From Chloroflexota bacterium (lineage in GTDB: Bacteria > Chloroflexota > Limnocylindria > QHBO01), in assembly GCA_029865285.1 (NCBI GenBank), contig JAOUHE010000026.1, positions 1 to 15,712 on the forward strand: a stretch of 15,712 nucleotides of DNA, read 5' to 3'. This document shows positions 7,211 to 14,248 of the stretch, piece after piece (within the stretch, counting starts at the first letter, position 1; the number at the start of each line of letters is the position of its first letter). Below the pieces are notes generated by a model that searched no databases, had not been told where the DNA came from, and saw only the letters and a program-made list of their open reading frames with translations. The position numbers and the translations under genes are program-made.

Positions 7211-7629
7211 CCGGCGGGCACCTGCTCGACACGAGCTTCGTGATCGACTGCTGGCACAACCGTGCCGAGGCCCTCGCCCGCCTGGAGCGCTTGTTCGCCG
7301 ATGGGGGCCCGCTCTACATCACCGAAGTGGTGGTCGGCGAGCTGTTCACAGGCCTGCGCGAGGCGGATCGCGCCACGGCCCGAGGCCTTCTCGAGCCGAT
7401 CGAGTTCATCCAGCCCGGTCCGGAGACTGCCGTCAACGCCGGTATCTGGCGCGCCGAGGCGCGTGAACGCGGCTCCACCCTGCACCTCGCCGACGCCCTG
7501 ATCGCGGCCGCCGCTCACGCTGTGGGTGCGACGGTCGTGACCCGCAACCTTCGCGATTTCGCCCTCACCCCGGTCATGGTCGAGGACTACTGGCGGGAGG
7601 CTAGCCCCGCCTCCCCATCCGGAAGATGA
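7198..7629 (+). CDS. PIN-domain ribonuclease toxin, VapC-like
   Basis: This 143-residue single-domain protein is of normal VapC length. The acidic metal-binding residues of PIN nucleases are present: Asp11 in HLLDTSFVID, Glu48 in VVVGELFTGL, Asp99 in LHLADALIAAAA, and the RNLRDF block with Asn117 and Asp120. VapC toxins cleave RNA, often tRNA or rRNA, when their antitoxin is degraded; the target here is unknown. The likely start is GTG 7198, which overlaps the antitoxin gene by 13 nt and implies coupled translation. A longer reading from 7162 adds only Arg-rich residues encoded within the antitoxin frame. The last 43 nt overlap the convergent minus-strand GT87 gene. Confidence 0.88.
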   Translation: MAGVAGGHLLDTSFVIDCWHNRAEALARLERLFADGGPLYITEVVVGELFTGLREADRATARGLLEPIEFIQPGPETAVNAGIWRAEARERGSTLHLADALIAAAAHAVGATVVTRNLRDFALTPVMVEDYWREASPASPSGR

Positions 7630-8474
7630 CCCGCAGCGACTCGGCGCTGACTAAGTTGTCCGGGGCCGCCGCGGGCAGATCCGCCTATCTCGCCGTGTAG
7701 GACGGGCGACTCCTCCAGATCGTTCCGACCTCCTGAGGATTTCGGCGAGCGGCTCTCGCCCGGCCGGAGACTCCCGTGCCTGCGCCTGTGTGCCCACCAG
7801 ATCGCAGGCAAGGCGAGGAGCAGCGTCGAATCGTAGATGTTCGGCCCTCTGGGGGCAGGGAACTCGGAGAGATCGAAGAGCAGGGCGGGGGCCCACAGGA
7901 CGACAGCAACACCGATACCGATGGCCACCGCGCCCCACTCTCGACGCCAGGCGTACACGGCCAGAAACAGGATGGGTAGCACTTTGAGTGAAGCGCTGAT
8001 ACCCACAGCCCACGGTCCTGCCCGAGTCGGCAGGAGGTACATCAGCGAAAGCACGAGGAGGGGCTGGATGTTGCCCCACCCAGCGGTCCGGAAGAGGAGA
8101 GCGCCCAAGAGAAGCGCGAGACAAAGCTGTGCGGTCGAACGCCGGAAATAGGCCATTGCCAGACCAGTCGCGGTTAGGAGCAGCAGTGCCCAAGCCACCT
8201 CTACCGCGAGTCTTGGCAACAGGTTGAGAGGTATCCAGGCATAGGCGAACCACGGGGCGTAGCGATAGATCTCCGACTCACTAACTGAGTTGGAATAGAG
8301 CAGGGCGCCGTGCTGCAATCGGTCGGCGGCCCCCAGATATGCGCCGATGTCGTCGAACTTCCACTGCTGCGTGACGAGGATGACATTGGCCAACAGATAC
8401 ACGCTGCATGCGAGCAGCGCGATCAGCCGCGCCGCAACGCCCGCTGGCGGAATGTCCCTCGTCGGTCGTCGCAC
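7587..8474 (-). CDS. Short GT87/DUF2029-type membrane glycosyltransferase, C-terminus truncated and replaced
   Basis: Residues 1-230 match the short GT87 copies of this window: Asp41/Asp42 in the first loop, YLGAADRLQHG, YRYAPWFAYAWIPL, GNIQPLLVLSLM, SASLKVLPI and WAPALLFDL. The intact copies then carry a last membrane segment with a basic-Tyr-Ala-Trp motif and a C-terminal Leu-Pro-Arg or similar region. Here the similarity stops at about residue 230 (near position 7785). A 65-residue hydrophilic, Gly/Ser/Arg-rich tail follows and reads into the antisense of vapC. The gene is therefore probably damaged, perhaps by the event that placed vapBC beside it. Its codon use also looks less GC-biased than its neighbours. 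The start is GTG 8474, with TAGAGA 7 nt upstream. The catalytic loop is intact, so partial function cannot be excluded. Confidence 0.72.
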   Translation of the reverse strand: MRRPTRDIPPAGVAARLIALLACSVYLLANVILVTQQWKFDDIGAYLGAADRLQHGALLYSNSVSESEIYRYAPWFAYAWIPLNLLPRLAVEVAWALLLLTATGLAMAYFRRSTAQLCLALLLGALLFRTAGWGNIQPLLVLSLMYLLPTRAGPWAVGISASLKVLPILFLAVYAWRREWGAVAIGIGVAVVLWAPALLFDLSEFPAPRGPNIYDSTLLLALPAIWWAHRRRHGSLRPGESRSPKSSGGRNDLEESPVLHGEIGGSARGGPGQLSQRRVAAGHLPDGEAGLASRQ

Positions 8475-8481
8475 ACCGTGA

Positions 8482-8487
8482 TCTCTA
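8482..8487 (-). promoter_or_regulatory. -10-like element before the truncated GT87 gene
   Basis: Read on the minus strand, TAGAGA lies 7 nt before GTG 8474. The spacing matches the other leaderless candidates, although the final T of the consensus is missing. It lets the gene be transcribed separately from the methyltransferase ending 36 nt upstream, but read-through is equally possible. Confidence 0.35.
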
Positions 8488-8510
8488 GTAGCGAGCCATG
8501 CCCGCCATGG

Positions 8511-9923
8511 TCACGGCAGGCTCCTCATCCTGAAGATAACGCGGCTCGAGTCCTCAATTGGCGCTTCCTCCACGATCTCGAATTGCGTGGCAAACGCCGC
8601 GCGGAAGCCCTCCATCGTGTAGCCGGGGAATACATCCTCCCGGGCGGAGAGCAGATGACGGACCATCGGGTCCTCCTTCGGCACCCATTCGATGATCACG
8701 TGAGGCGCCAGCCGGGCGTGCAGCTCGGCGATCATCGGGAGCGGGACGTTACGCCCGATCGCCAGGTGGTGCACCAGCGCCAGTGAGACAGCGACGTCAG
8801 CGTTCGCGCGCTGGAGAAGTGAGGCGCGTTCGGTGTTCGCCCACCCGATTCCTGGCGGTGGATCGGCGATGTCGGCGAGGAGCGGCATGATTCGCGTCTC
8901 TCCGGCGGCCCGCAGTTTCAGATAGTCGCGCTCGACGGCCGCCCAGTCGCCGTCCAGCGCGATCACGTCGAAACCGGCCTCCGCGGCGATCGCGCTGTAG
9001 CGTCCCGTGTTGGCGCCCACGTCCCATGCCCGCTTCCCGCCTTCCGCGGCTACTGCCTCGAGCATGCGCTGCACGATCGCCTCCTTGGAGGCGGTGCCGG
9101 CGGCCGAGTAGCTCGTCTGGTCGGCGTAATCGGCCCACTGGGTCCCGTGGGCGGGCAGGTGCTGACCCTCTACCGTGCGACGCAGGTGGTCGAGCAGGGC
9201 CTGCCGGCGCGGATCGCTCATGGTCACGCTCTTCGGCGCGGTTCGCCCCGGCGCGTCGGTGTCACCGGCGTGTCGTCGCTGTGCTCGGGCGTGGAGATGG
9301 ACGTGTGCGGTCAAGCCCGGTGAGAAGCGCGTCCGACGCGGGAGCAGTTTCGCGGCGAGATCGAGCGGGATGCCGTCGAACCAGGTTCGGAGCAACTGGC
9401 CCATCCGACCGTCGCGGTGAGCCATGAGCGCCAGCGGGGCCAGGAAGTGCTCGCAGAACTGACGGTACGGCTTCCAGGGTTCCCCGGCGCGTACGCGCTC
9501 GAACGAGAGGGTGTCGATCAGGATCGGCCGGCCGGCGTGAAACTGGATGTTGTAGGCGCTCGCGTCTCGGAGGGTCATGCCGCGCTCGCTGGCCATCGTC
9601 TGGGCCTTCAGGGTCAGCAGCGCGGCGTCCTTGAGCTGCGAGAAAGACCACTCGAACGGATGCGAGATGAAGCCGACCTCATCGGGCCGGATGACGGCCA
9701 GTGCACCCGGTTCGGGCGCGAGCTCGATCGATGCGGGATGGTCGGCGACGAGCACTCCGGCTCCCACCAGAGCCGCGTGCAGGCCCGATGACTCGAACGC
9801 TGCCCAATCGTCGGCGAAGACCTGGTTGACCTGGCGGTAGAGGACGCCGTCGCGACGGAATACAAAACCGCTCGGGTCGCGGTACGAGCCGGGTTCGCGC
9901 TGCGCGGGCGGGCGCTCGGTCAC
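8511..9923 (-). CDS. Class I SAM-dependent methyltransferase with kinase-like N-terminal domain (NoeA-like)
   Basis: The protein has 470 residues from GTG 9923. The C-terminal half holds a SAM-binding motif DVGANTGRYS at 301-310, an acidic Asp after the second strand (VIALDGDW), and late blocks VSLALVHHLAIG and IIEWVPKEDPM. The N-terminal 235 residues contain GSYRDPSGFVFRRDG, YRQVNQ, SFSQLKDAALLTLKAQ, and RDASAYNIQF followed by ILIDTLSFE. Asp120, Asn125 and Asp137 have the spacing of the catalytic loop and metal Asp in aminoglycoside phosphotransferases and protein kinases. The overall layout recalls NoeA-like proteins of glycan-modification loci. The substrate is unknown; a sugar or glycolipid is likely from context. 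GTG 9923 overlaps the stop of the preceding small gene in GTGA, so translation is probably coupled. The open frame extends to 10331, but that part is Arg-rich shadow sequence. Confidence 0.82.
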   Translation of the reverse strand: MTERPPAQREPGSYRDPSGFVFRRDGVLYRQVNQVFADDWAAFESSGLHAALVGAGVLVADHPASIELAPEPGALAVIRPDEVGFISHPFEWSFSQLKDAALLTLKAQTMASERGMTLRDASAYNIQFHAGRPILIDTLSFERVRAGEPWKPYRQFCEHFLAPLALMAHRDGRMGQLLRTWFDGIPLDLAAKLLPRRTRFSPGLTAHVHLHARAQRRHAGDTDAPGRTAPKSVTMSDPRRQALLDHLRRTVEGQHLPAHGTQWADYADQTSYSAAGTASKEAIVQRMLEAVAAEGGKRAWDVGANTGRYSAIAAEAGFDVIALDGDWAAVERDYLKLRAAGETRIMPLLADIADPPPGIGWANTERASLLQRANADVAVSLALVHHLAIGRNVPLPMIAELHARLAPHVIIEWVPKEDPMVRHLLSAREDVFPGYTMEGFRAAFATQFEIVEEAPIEDSSRVIFRMRSLP

Positions 9924-10123
9924 TCCGAGTCGGTGGGCGTCGCGCCCGCATCCTCGGCGGCGATGCTGCCGCTTGCCCCGCCGGCCGGTTTGCGACGCAG
10001 CCGCCCAAGCGTCGAACGGATCGCGTTCCGGAAGAAGAACGGCACCGACACGACGGCCGCAATGAGGGCCTGGATGATCAGGCTCCCGGCCCCCGGGTCG
10101 ATGTAAGCGAAGATCAGGCTCAT
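9920..10123 (-). CDS. Small YIDPGAGS membrane protein
   Basis: This 67-residue protein has one clear membrane segment (about residues 14-32). It is preceded by the conserved motif AYIDPGAGSLIIQ and followed by a basic stretch NAIRSTLGRLRRK and an acidic, Ala/Ser-rich tail. I know the YIDPG-T/A-GS signature from small uncharacterised membrane proteins found in surface-polysaccharide loci. No biochemical function is known to me. It starts at ATG 10123, overlapping the stop of the upstream GT87 gene in ATGA. Its own stop overlaps the start of the methyltransferase gene in GTGA. Such double coupling suggests fixed stoichiometry, perhaps a membrane anchor or scaffold for the methyltransferase. That role is inference. 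Confidence 0.8.
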   Translation of the reverse strand: MSLIFAYIDPGAGSLIIQALIAAVVSVPFFFRNAIRSTLGRLRRKPAGGASGSIAAEDAGATPTDSE

Positions 10124-11058
10124 GACGACTCCCTGGCGGTTTCGCTCGGCGTCGCCGGGCGCGGTCCGCTGCGGAGTGTACGACTCGCGACGCGATCACG
10201 CGTGCCGGCCAACAGTCCCACCACGAGGAAGGTGGCATAGGTCGGGTGCGCGCGCGGCGCGACGAGCGCGACCGCCAGGGCCGTTGCGACCCAGACCCAT
10301 TCGGATCGCTGCCACGCCAGCCATGCCGCAAGCAGGACCGCCGCGCCGGCCGCGACCGCCCAGGCGAGCGGCGAGACGTAGTAGTAGAGGCTGAACGAGG
10401 CGCCGGGGTCAGTCTGGTATGCGCCGAGATCGGTGAGGAGCATGGGCGCCAGCAGCACCGCTGCCAGGAGGAGCGTGAGTCCGACCTTGACCCATTCGCG
10501 CCGGGCGACGTACACGAGTGTGTAGAGGATCGGCGTGGCCTTCAGGGAGGCTGCCGCGGCGACCCATAGCGGTCCGGAGCGGCGCGAAACGCCGAATGCG
10601 AGCACTGCGACCAGCAGCGGCTGCACGTTGCCGACCTGGACGAGTGAGTGGAACATCGGGAGCAGCAGCACAGCCAGGGCGATGGCAGCCGCGGTCCGCA
10701 GTCGCACGAGGGCGTACAGCACTGCCAGTGCCGAAGCCCCCAGGATGCCGCCCCACACCAGTTCCGCCGCCGCGCGCGGCAGGTAGGTCAGCGGGACCCA
10801 CAGGTATGCGAACCATGGGGCGTACCGAAAGACGGCATAGTTGTTCGGGTCATCGGTGCCGCCGTAGAGCGGGAGACCGTCGCGGAGTCGCAGGGCGGCG
10901 TCCCAATACGCGCGAACGTCCTCGAACTGCCAGTTCCCGCGTCGCTGCCAGATGTCGAGCGCGGCAAAGAGCGAGAGGAGACCGATCGCCAGCACGCCCA
11001 GCCAGCGGCGGCGGACCGAGGGGGCGGGTGCAGCGGCGGGATCAATGCTGAGCGTCAC
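10120..11058 (-). CDS. Short GT87/DUF2029-type membrane glycosyltransferase
   Basis: The protein has 312 residues and about eight hydrophobic segments. Motifs in order: Asp47 in the first loop (WQFEDVRAYWDAALRLRDG), FRYAPWFAYLWVPLTYLPR at 78-96, GNVQPLLVAVLA, AAASLKATPI, and LLAPMLLTDLGAY. GT87 members use polyprenyl-phosphate sugars on the outer side of the cytoplasmic membrane; the specific sugar is not deducible. It is the first gene of a minus-strand unit with the small YIDPGAGS protein and the methyltransferase, joined by 4-nt overlaps. The start is GTG 11058 with TACTCT 7 nt upstream. It is divergent from the GT87 copy at 11086, only 27 bp away. The hydrophilic C-terminal tail, rich in Arg, Ser and Thr, is longer than in the sister copies. 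Confidence 0.83.
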   Translation of the reverse strand: MTLSIDPAAAPAPSVRRRWLGVLAIGLLSLFAALDIWQRRGNWQFEDVRAYWDAALRLRDGLPLYGGTDDPNNYAVFRYAPWFAYLWVPLTYLPRAAAELVWGGILGASALAVLYALVRLRTAAAIALAVLLLPMFHSLVQVGNVQPLLVAVLAFGVSRRSGPLWVAAAASLKATPILYTLVYVARREWVKVGLTLLLAAVLLAPMLLTDLGAYQTDPGASFSLYYYVSPLAWAVAAGAAVLLAAWLAWQRSEWVWVATALAVALVAPRAHPTYATFLVVGLLAGTRDRVASRTLRSGPRPATPSETARESS

Positions 11059-11065
11059 GGCCGAC

Positions 11066-11071
11066 AGAGTA
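11066..11071 (-). promoter_or_regulatory. -10 element for the minus-strand GT87 unit
   Basis: TACTCT on the minus strand lies 7 nt before GTG 11058, consistent with a leaderless transcript for the three-gene unit. It overlaps the -10 candidate of the divergent gene. Confidence 0.45.
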
Positions 11072-11075
11072 TCGT
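11070..11075 (+). promoter_or_regulatory. -10-like element for the plus-strand GT87 gene
   Basis: TATCGT lies 10 nt before ATG 11086, giving at most a few nucleotides of leader. It shares two bases with the divergent -10 at 11066-11071, so the two promoters can hardly be used at the same moment. Confidence 0.3.
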
Positions 11076-11085
11076 CTCCCGCGGC

Positions 11086-11931
11086 ATGACCAGACCGTCG
11101 TCGCTCCCGTCATCGGTGCCCAGCTGGATCTTCTTCACCGCCGCGACCCTGCTGTTTGCGCTGATGGGCTACGCCCTGTCGACCTATGCCCTCTCCCGGG
11201 AAGTCGGAGCGGACGTCGCGGCCTACTGGGGCGCTGCGGAGCGACTCCGCGCCGGTGAGCCGCTGTACGTGGCTGGCGCGGCCAACGCGTCCGATCTGTA
11301 CCGATACGCCCCGTGGTTCGCATTCGCCTGGGTGCCCCTCACCTTCCTCCCGCGGGAGGCGGTGACGGCGGCGTGGGTCGGCCTGATGATCGCCGCGGCG
11401 ATCTTGACAACTGTGCCACTTGTTCGGCACGGAGTAGCCGGGACGGCCGCCTTCTCCCTCTTCGCGCCAATCCAGCTGCAGGCCGCGGTCTTCGGCAATG
11501 TCCAGCCGCTCCTCGTCCTGATGCTGATGTGGGGCGTCGAGCGTCGCTCCGGTCCAGTGTGGATCGCCGTCGGAGCGTCGCTCAAGGCCGTTCCGCTGGT
11601 GCTGGCGGTTGTCTATGCCGGTCGCGGCGAGTGGAGTCGCGCAGGCTTGGCGCTGCTCCTGACCGCGGTCCTGGCCGGCCCGACGCTGCTCTTCGACCTA
11701 TCCGGCTACTCGACCGCAGCAGGACCGGGGCAGATGAGCCTCACGGCCGTGGCCACGCAGCTGTACCTGGCGGTGGCGATCACGCTGGTGGGCGTTACGT
11801 TTGCGCGGGCCAAGGGTCGGTTCGCCTGGCTCGTCGGGGCGGGAGCCATGATGGCCGCGCTACCGCGCCTGCTCACCTACGAGATCGGGTTCCTGCTGGT
11901 GGGTCTCGCGGAGCGGCGGCGAGACCGATAG
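11086..11931 (+). CDS. Short GT87/DUF2029-type membrane glycosyltransferase
   Basis: The protein has 281 residues and about eight membrane segments. It shares the paralog signature: Asp43 in the first loop, AAYWGAAERLRAGEPLY, YRYAPWFAFAWVPLTFLPR at about 72-90, GNVQPLLVLMLMWG, GASLKAVPLV and LLFDLSGY. A C-terminal FAWLVG segment and a LPRLLTYEIGFLLVG segment show the complete end that the truncated copy at 7587-8474 lacks. The sugar donor is presumably polyprenyl-phosphate-linked, by family. The frame is open back to 10648, but that part is antisense to the divergent GT87 gene, so ATG 11086 is the start. The next gene begins 40 nt after its stop with its own -10 candidate. Confidence 0.83.
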   Translation: MTRPSSLPSSVPSWIFFTAATLLFALMGYALSTYALSREVGADVAAYWGAAERLRAGEPLYVAGAANASDLYRYAPWFAFAWVPLTFLPREAVTAAWVGLMIAAAILTTVPLVRHGVAGTAAFSLFAPIQLQAAVFGNVQPLLVLMLMWGVERRSGPVWIAVGASLKAVPLVLAVVYAGRGEWSRAGLALLLTAVLAGPTLLFDLSGYSTAAGPGQMSLTAVATQLYLAVAITLVGVTFARAKGRFAWLVGAGAMMAALPRLLTYEIGFLLVGLAERRRDR

Positions 11932-11958
11932 CGCCAGCAGCGCGGCACTGGTGCGGCC

Positions 11959-11964
11959 CACAAT
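11959..11964 (+). promoter_or_regulatory. -10-like element before the GT87 gene at 11972
   Basis: CACAAT lies 7 nt before ATG 11972. It keeps the A at position 2 and the T at position 6 and the common spacing. It supports ATG 11972 over the in-frame GTG at 11951. Confidence 0.35.
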
Positions 11965-11971
11965 TCGCGCC

Positions 11972-12823
11972 ATGGCTGCCCACCTCGTCCGGATCCTGCC
12001 GCGCACCCTGGCCATGGCTGTGCTTCTCGGCTACCTGGGCTACACCGCGGCATCCTGGCTTCTCGTCTGGAACCCGGCCGACGGCGGGGCCTACTACGAC
12101 GCGGCTGACCGCCTGACTCACGGGCTGCCCCTCTATCCCGCGGTCAACCCGGAGGCCCACGAGGCATACCGCTACGCGCCGTGGTTCGCCGCGGCGTGGA
12201 TCCCCCTGACCGCACTCCCCCGGGACGTGGCCCTGCACCTGTGGTCGCTCGCCATGCTCGGGTGCTCGGTGGCGGCGGTCTGGCCGCTGTTGCGCCGTCC
12301 CACCTGGGCGCGCGTGGCGCTGGCTGCGCTGGTCGGCCAGACGCTCGCCGAGACCGCCATGTTCGGCAATGCCCATCCGCTCGTCGTGGCGCTGCTGGTT
12401 TGGACCGTCGGGCGCCGATCCTTCCCGGCGTGGGTGGGCGTCGCGGCATCGATCAAGCTCGTGCCTGTCGCCTTTGCGCTGGTGTGGGCGGGTCGCCGAC
12501 GCTGGCTCCCGGCCGGTACTGCCGTTGGCACGACGGCGCTGCTGCTCGCTCCGATGCTCTTCTTCGACCTGCGCAACTACGTCACTGATCCCGGCAGCGG
12601 CCTCCTGTCGCTCTATTCCGTCTCGCCGGTGCTGTGGGTCGTCGGCGCGGCCGCTGCCCTGGTCGCGGCCGTGTGGCTGGCCATCCGGGGATCGCGCTAC
12701 GCGTGGGTCGCGGCCGCGTCACTCATGTTCCTCGGGCCGCCCCGCGTGGTCCTCTCCTACCTGGCGTTCCTCGTTGTGGCGGCGGAGCTGGCGCGGCGCG
12801 AGCCGGCCGGACGACGTCCTTGA
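11972..12823 (+). CDS. Short GT87/DUF2029-type membrane glycosyltransferase
   Basis: The protein has 283 residues and about eight membrane segments. Signature blocks are Asp37 in the first loop, AYYDAADRLTHGLPLY, YRYAPWFAAAWIPLTALPR at about 66-84, GNAHPLVVALLVW (His in place of the Gln seen in most copies), AASIKLVPVAF and LAPMLFFDLRNY. The C-terminal segment RYAWVAAASLMFLGPPRVVL is complete. By family it should move a sugar from a polyprenyl-phosphate carrier. Its stop codon overlaps the TTG start of the FAD oxidoreductase in TTGA, so the two proteins are probably made together and act in one pathway. The gene follows another GT87 copy on the same strand after 40 nt. Confidence 0.83.
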   Translation: MAAHLVRILPRTLAMAVLLGYLGYTAASWLLVWNPADGGAYYDAADRLTHGLPLYPAVNPEAHEAYRYAPWFAAAWIPLTALPRDVALHLWSLAMLGCSVAAVWPLLRRPTWARVALAALVGQTLAETAMFGNAHPLVVALLVWTVGRRSFPAWVGVAASIKLVPVAFALVWAGRRRWLPAGTAVGTTALLLAPMLFFDLRNYVTDPGSGLLSLYSVSPVLWVVGAAAALVAAVWLAIRGSRYAWVAAASLMFLGPPRVVLSYLAFLVVAAELARREPAGRRP

Positions 12824-14097
12824 CGCGCACGGCCGTCCTGGGTGCGGGGGCCCTGGGTCTGACCGTCGCGTACCGGCTGGCGCAGCGCGGTGACGAGGTG
12901 ATCGTGCTCGAGCGCGAGCCGCTGCCCGGGGGGTTGGCGGCGGGGTTCGAGATCGAGCCGGGGATCTGGCTCGATCGTTTCTACCACCACCTCTTCGAGT
13001 CCGACACGAACGCCATCGGGCTGATCAACGAGCTCGGGCTGGGCGACGACCTTCTCTGGCGCCGCCCGCTGACGGTCACGCTTCGCGATGGCACCCCCCA
13101 TCAACTGGACTCGCCGACATCACTCCTTCGTTTCGGCCCACTCCCGCTGCTGGATCGGATTCGGATGGGTGCGTGGCTCGCCTACCTCCGGACGCTGCGC
13201 GGGCCGGCCCGACTCGAGGGACACACCGCAGCCGACTGGATCCGGCGACGCATGGGCGCCCGCGCCTACGACGTCGTCTGGGGACCGCTCTTGCGCGGCA
13301 AGTTCGGGGGGCTGGCCGACGAGATCGCCATGCCCTGGTTCTGGGCGCGCGTTCACGACCGGACCGCCCAGCTCGGCTACCTGCGCGGCGGCTTCCAGCG
13401 GCTGTATGACCGACTGGCAGAGCGGATCACCGAGGCGGGTGGCACCCTTCGCCTGGGCACCGAGGTGCAAGAGATCCGCAGCGACCCGTCCGGCGGGCTG
13501 CGCGTCGAGACCACGACCGGCGAGTCGCTCGTCGTCGACCGGGTGGTCTCCACGCTCGCCGTGCGGCTGACCTGCCGGTTGGCGCCGGAGCTGCCCGACG
13601 ACTATCGGTCCAGGCATGAGTGGGGGACCGCCTACGGCGCCCATTGCCTGGTGCTGGCGCTTGATCGGCCGCTGACCCAGAGCTACTGGATGAACGTCAA
13701 CGACCCGGGCTTCCCGTTCATGGCGCTGGTTGAGCACACCAACTACATGCATCGCGCCGACTATGGGGGACGGCACCTCGTCTACCTGGGCAACTATCGA
13801 CCGATGGACGACCCGCTCCTGCGCGCGTCCACCTCCGAGGCGGTCGCGCAGTTCTCGCCGCACCTGGCCCGCATCAATCCCGAGTTCCGTCCCGACTGGG
13901 TGACCGATGCCTGGTCGTTCTCGGCCCCCTTTGCCCAGCCGATCGTCACGGTCGACTACCGCGACCACATCCCGCCCTTCGACACGCCGATTCCGGGGCT
14001 GTGGGTGGCGAGCATGTTCCAGGTGTATCCCCACGACCGGGGGCAGAACTACTCGATCGACCTCGCCGAGCGGCTGGTGGCGCGACTGACTCGGTAG
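12820..14097 (+). CDS. NAD(P)/FAD-dependent oxidoreductase (flavin amine oxidase/UDP-galactopyranose mutase-like fold)
   Basis: The protein has 425 residues. The N-terminus is a dinucleotide-binding motif, VLGAGALGLTVAYRLAQRG (Gly8, Gly10, Gly13), ending with the acidic VIVLERE strand that holds the FAD ribose. A GGLAAGFEIEPGIWLDRFYHHLFESD block and an RVVSTLAVRL strand follow. Near the end are PIPGLWVASMFQVYP and DRGQNYSIDLAERLV, the usual flavin-contacting end of this superfamily. Candidate reactions include oxidation or isomerisation of a sugar-nucleotide or polyprenyl substrate; which one cannot be told. The start is TTG 12820, giving a 4-nt TTGA overlap with the GT87 stop, and the Rossmann motif then begins at residue 6 as expected. 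The frame is open back to 12634, but that part lies inside the GT87 gene in another frame. Confidence 0.82.
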   Translation: MTRTAVLGAGALGLTVAYRLAQRGDEVIVLEREPLPGGLAAGFEIEPGIWLDRFYHHLFESDTNAIGLINELGLGDDLLWRRPLTVTLRDGTPHQLDSPTSLLRFGPLPLLDRIRMGAWLAYLRTLRGPARLEGHTAADWIRRRMGARAYDVVWGPLLRGKFGGLADEIAMPWFWARVHDRTAQLGYLRGGFQRLYDRLAERITEAGGTLRLGTEVQEIRSDPSGGLRVETTTGESLVVDRVVSTLAVRLTCRLAPELPDDYRSRHEWGTAYGAHCLVLALDRPLTQSYWMNVNDPGFPFMALVEHTNYMHRADYGGRHLVYLGNYRPMDDPLLRASTSEAVAQFSPHLARINPEFRPDWVTDAWSFSAPFAQPIVTVDYRDHIPPFDTPIPGLWVASMFQVYPHDRGQNYSIDLAERLVARLTR

Positions 14098-14108
14098 CGG
14101 TGCGCACT

Positions 14109-14140
14109 GCGCGGCTGAGGCCGCGCTCGGCATCCGAGCG
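14109..14140 (+). terminator. Two overlapping hairpins after the FAD oxidoreductase gene
   Basis: GCGCGGC/GCCGCGC (14109-14115 with 14120-14126, loop TGAG) is followed by CGCTCGG/CCGAGCG (14124-14130 with 14134-14140, loop CAT). Both are 7-bp GC-rich stems and share three bases, so only one can form fully at a time. They lie 11 nt past the stop in a convergent gap, as expected for a terminator, but no T tract follows. Confidence 0.35.
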
Positions 14141-14230
14141 CATGGACCGAGGTAGGCCCGAATCCTAGCTGCATACTCCGCATCCGAGCCAGACCGCCAT
14201 GATTCGGGGCCGAAATCGGTGAATCCCTGT

Positions 14231-14248
14231 CGGTATGCTCCGATACCG
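14231..14248 (-). terminator. Hairpin downstream of the minus-strand GT87 gene
   Basis: CGGTAT (14231-14236) and ATACCG (14243-14248) form a 6-bp stem with a 6-nt loop, 12 nt beyond the stop codon of the minus-strand gene ending at 14261. The position suits a terminator, although the stem is short and a T tract is absent. Nothing else gene-like was seen between 14098 and 14260. Confidence 0.25.

Noticed and set aside
9924..10331. N-terminal extension of the methyltransferase to 606 residues
   Set aside because: It is Arg-rich shadow sequence across the small YIDPGAGS gene and the GT87 gene; GTG 9923 gives a clean 4-nt overlap.
10648..11085. N-terminal extension of the GT87 gene at 11086
   Set aside because: It is antisense to the divergent GT87 gene and has no hydrophobic segments or GT87 motifs.
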